NCBI GenBank assembly: GCA_028339355.1
Contig: JAOLBX010000002.1
Location: forward strand, 56,001-120,000
DNA: 64,000 bases
Origin: Bacteroidia bacterium
GTDB lineage: Bacteria; Bacteroidota; Bacteroidia; NS11-12g; UBA9320
Reading direction: 5' to 3'
Both the position numbers and the translations under genes were made by a program. Of the stretch, positions 63,848 to 64,000 are shown piece by piece (within the stretch, counting starts at the first letter, position 1; the number at the start of each line of letters is the position of its first letter). The notes beneath the pieces were generated by a model. That model saw only the letters and a list, made by a program, of their open reading frames with translations, searched no databases and was not told the DNA's origin.

Positions 63848-64000
63848 TTTCCGATAACAGACATTGCTTTTCTATGTTCTAATGATGTTGTTTTGATAAA
63901 CGACATGGCACACCTAGAGGTGAATTAGTTTAAAATCTAACAAGATTAGACGTCACGTTCAAACTATTTTAAAAATCATGTTTGCTGAAAAATATATAAA
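63848..64000. other. Right-edge intergenic sequence
   Basis: 153 nt, AT-rich. A weak 5-bp inverted repeat TCTAA/TTAGA around CAAGA is the only structure seen; no gene is supported before the window ends. Confidence 0.4.

Overview
The window is chromosomal DNA from a member of the Bacteroidota, most like Flavobacteriia. The basis is: AT-rich sequence; promoters of the TAnnTTTG type; secreted proteins ending in type IX secretion (T9SS) sorting domains; a SprE/PorW homologue and a GldM homologue; an ATP synthase operon that lacks beta and epsilon; and a mevalonate pathway instead of MEP genes. I see no rRNA, tRNA, CRISPR array, insertion sequence or prophage. Nearly all genes are housekeeping or cell-envelope genes.

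Layout. 1-7.6 kb: miaB, two paralogous lipoproteins (one decayed), a GSCFA protein with an RmlD-like reductase, and a large T9SS cargo protein. 7.6-18.3 kb: isoprenoid block on the minus strand (UbiA prenyltransferase, mevalonate kinase, diphosphomevalonate decarboxylase, a second GHMP kinase probably acting as phosphomevalonate kinase, class II HMG-CoA reductase, type 2 IPP isomerase, DUF2797), interrupted by lipoproteins, a broken zinc-ribbon gene and a four-helix-bundle gene with flanking repeats. HMG-CoA synthase is not in the window. 18.3-19.3 kb: DUF2892, heavy-metal-associated and rhodanese genes behind a Crp/Fnr-like palindrome. 19.3-26 kb: gpsA, T9SS cargo, LolA-like protein, M48 protease, M20 dipeptidase. 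26-33 kb: interrupted J-domain gene, interrupted orphan gldM, a 1083-residue T9SS cargo protein and a decayed T9SS cargo gene. 33-44.7 kb: kmo, a lipid kinase, lgt, GT2, polysaccharide deacetylase, tolC-hlyD, pyrE, NUDIX, coaD-rsmD-DUF3822. 44.7-56.6 kb: ATP synthase (atpG-A-H-F-E-B, AtpI-like, AtpZ) continuing into bactofilin and an M23 peptidase, then sprE/porW and PBP1A in the other direction. 56.6-64 kb: an FMN-dependent glutamate-synthase-like gene, a photolyase cluster (DUF2805, FAD-domain photolyase, DUF2256, cryptochrome/photolyase), a broken medium-chain dehydrogenase, and adenine deaminase.

Two patterns run through the window. First, a TAnnTTTG (or TTCG) box lies only 4-10 nt before the start codon of at least fourteen genes, many of which start with TTG or GTG. 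Transcripts would then be leaderless or nearly so, and the box can be used to pick starts. Second, at least six otherwise recognisable genes carry one or a few inactivating lesions (TAA, TGA or TAG in frame, or frameshifts), and two further genes have ATT or ATA where ATG is expected. This looks like recent gene decay, consensus errors, or a mixture. The mix of all three stop codons argues against a reassigned genetic code.
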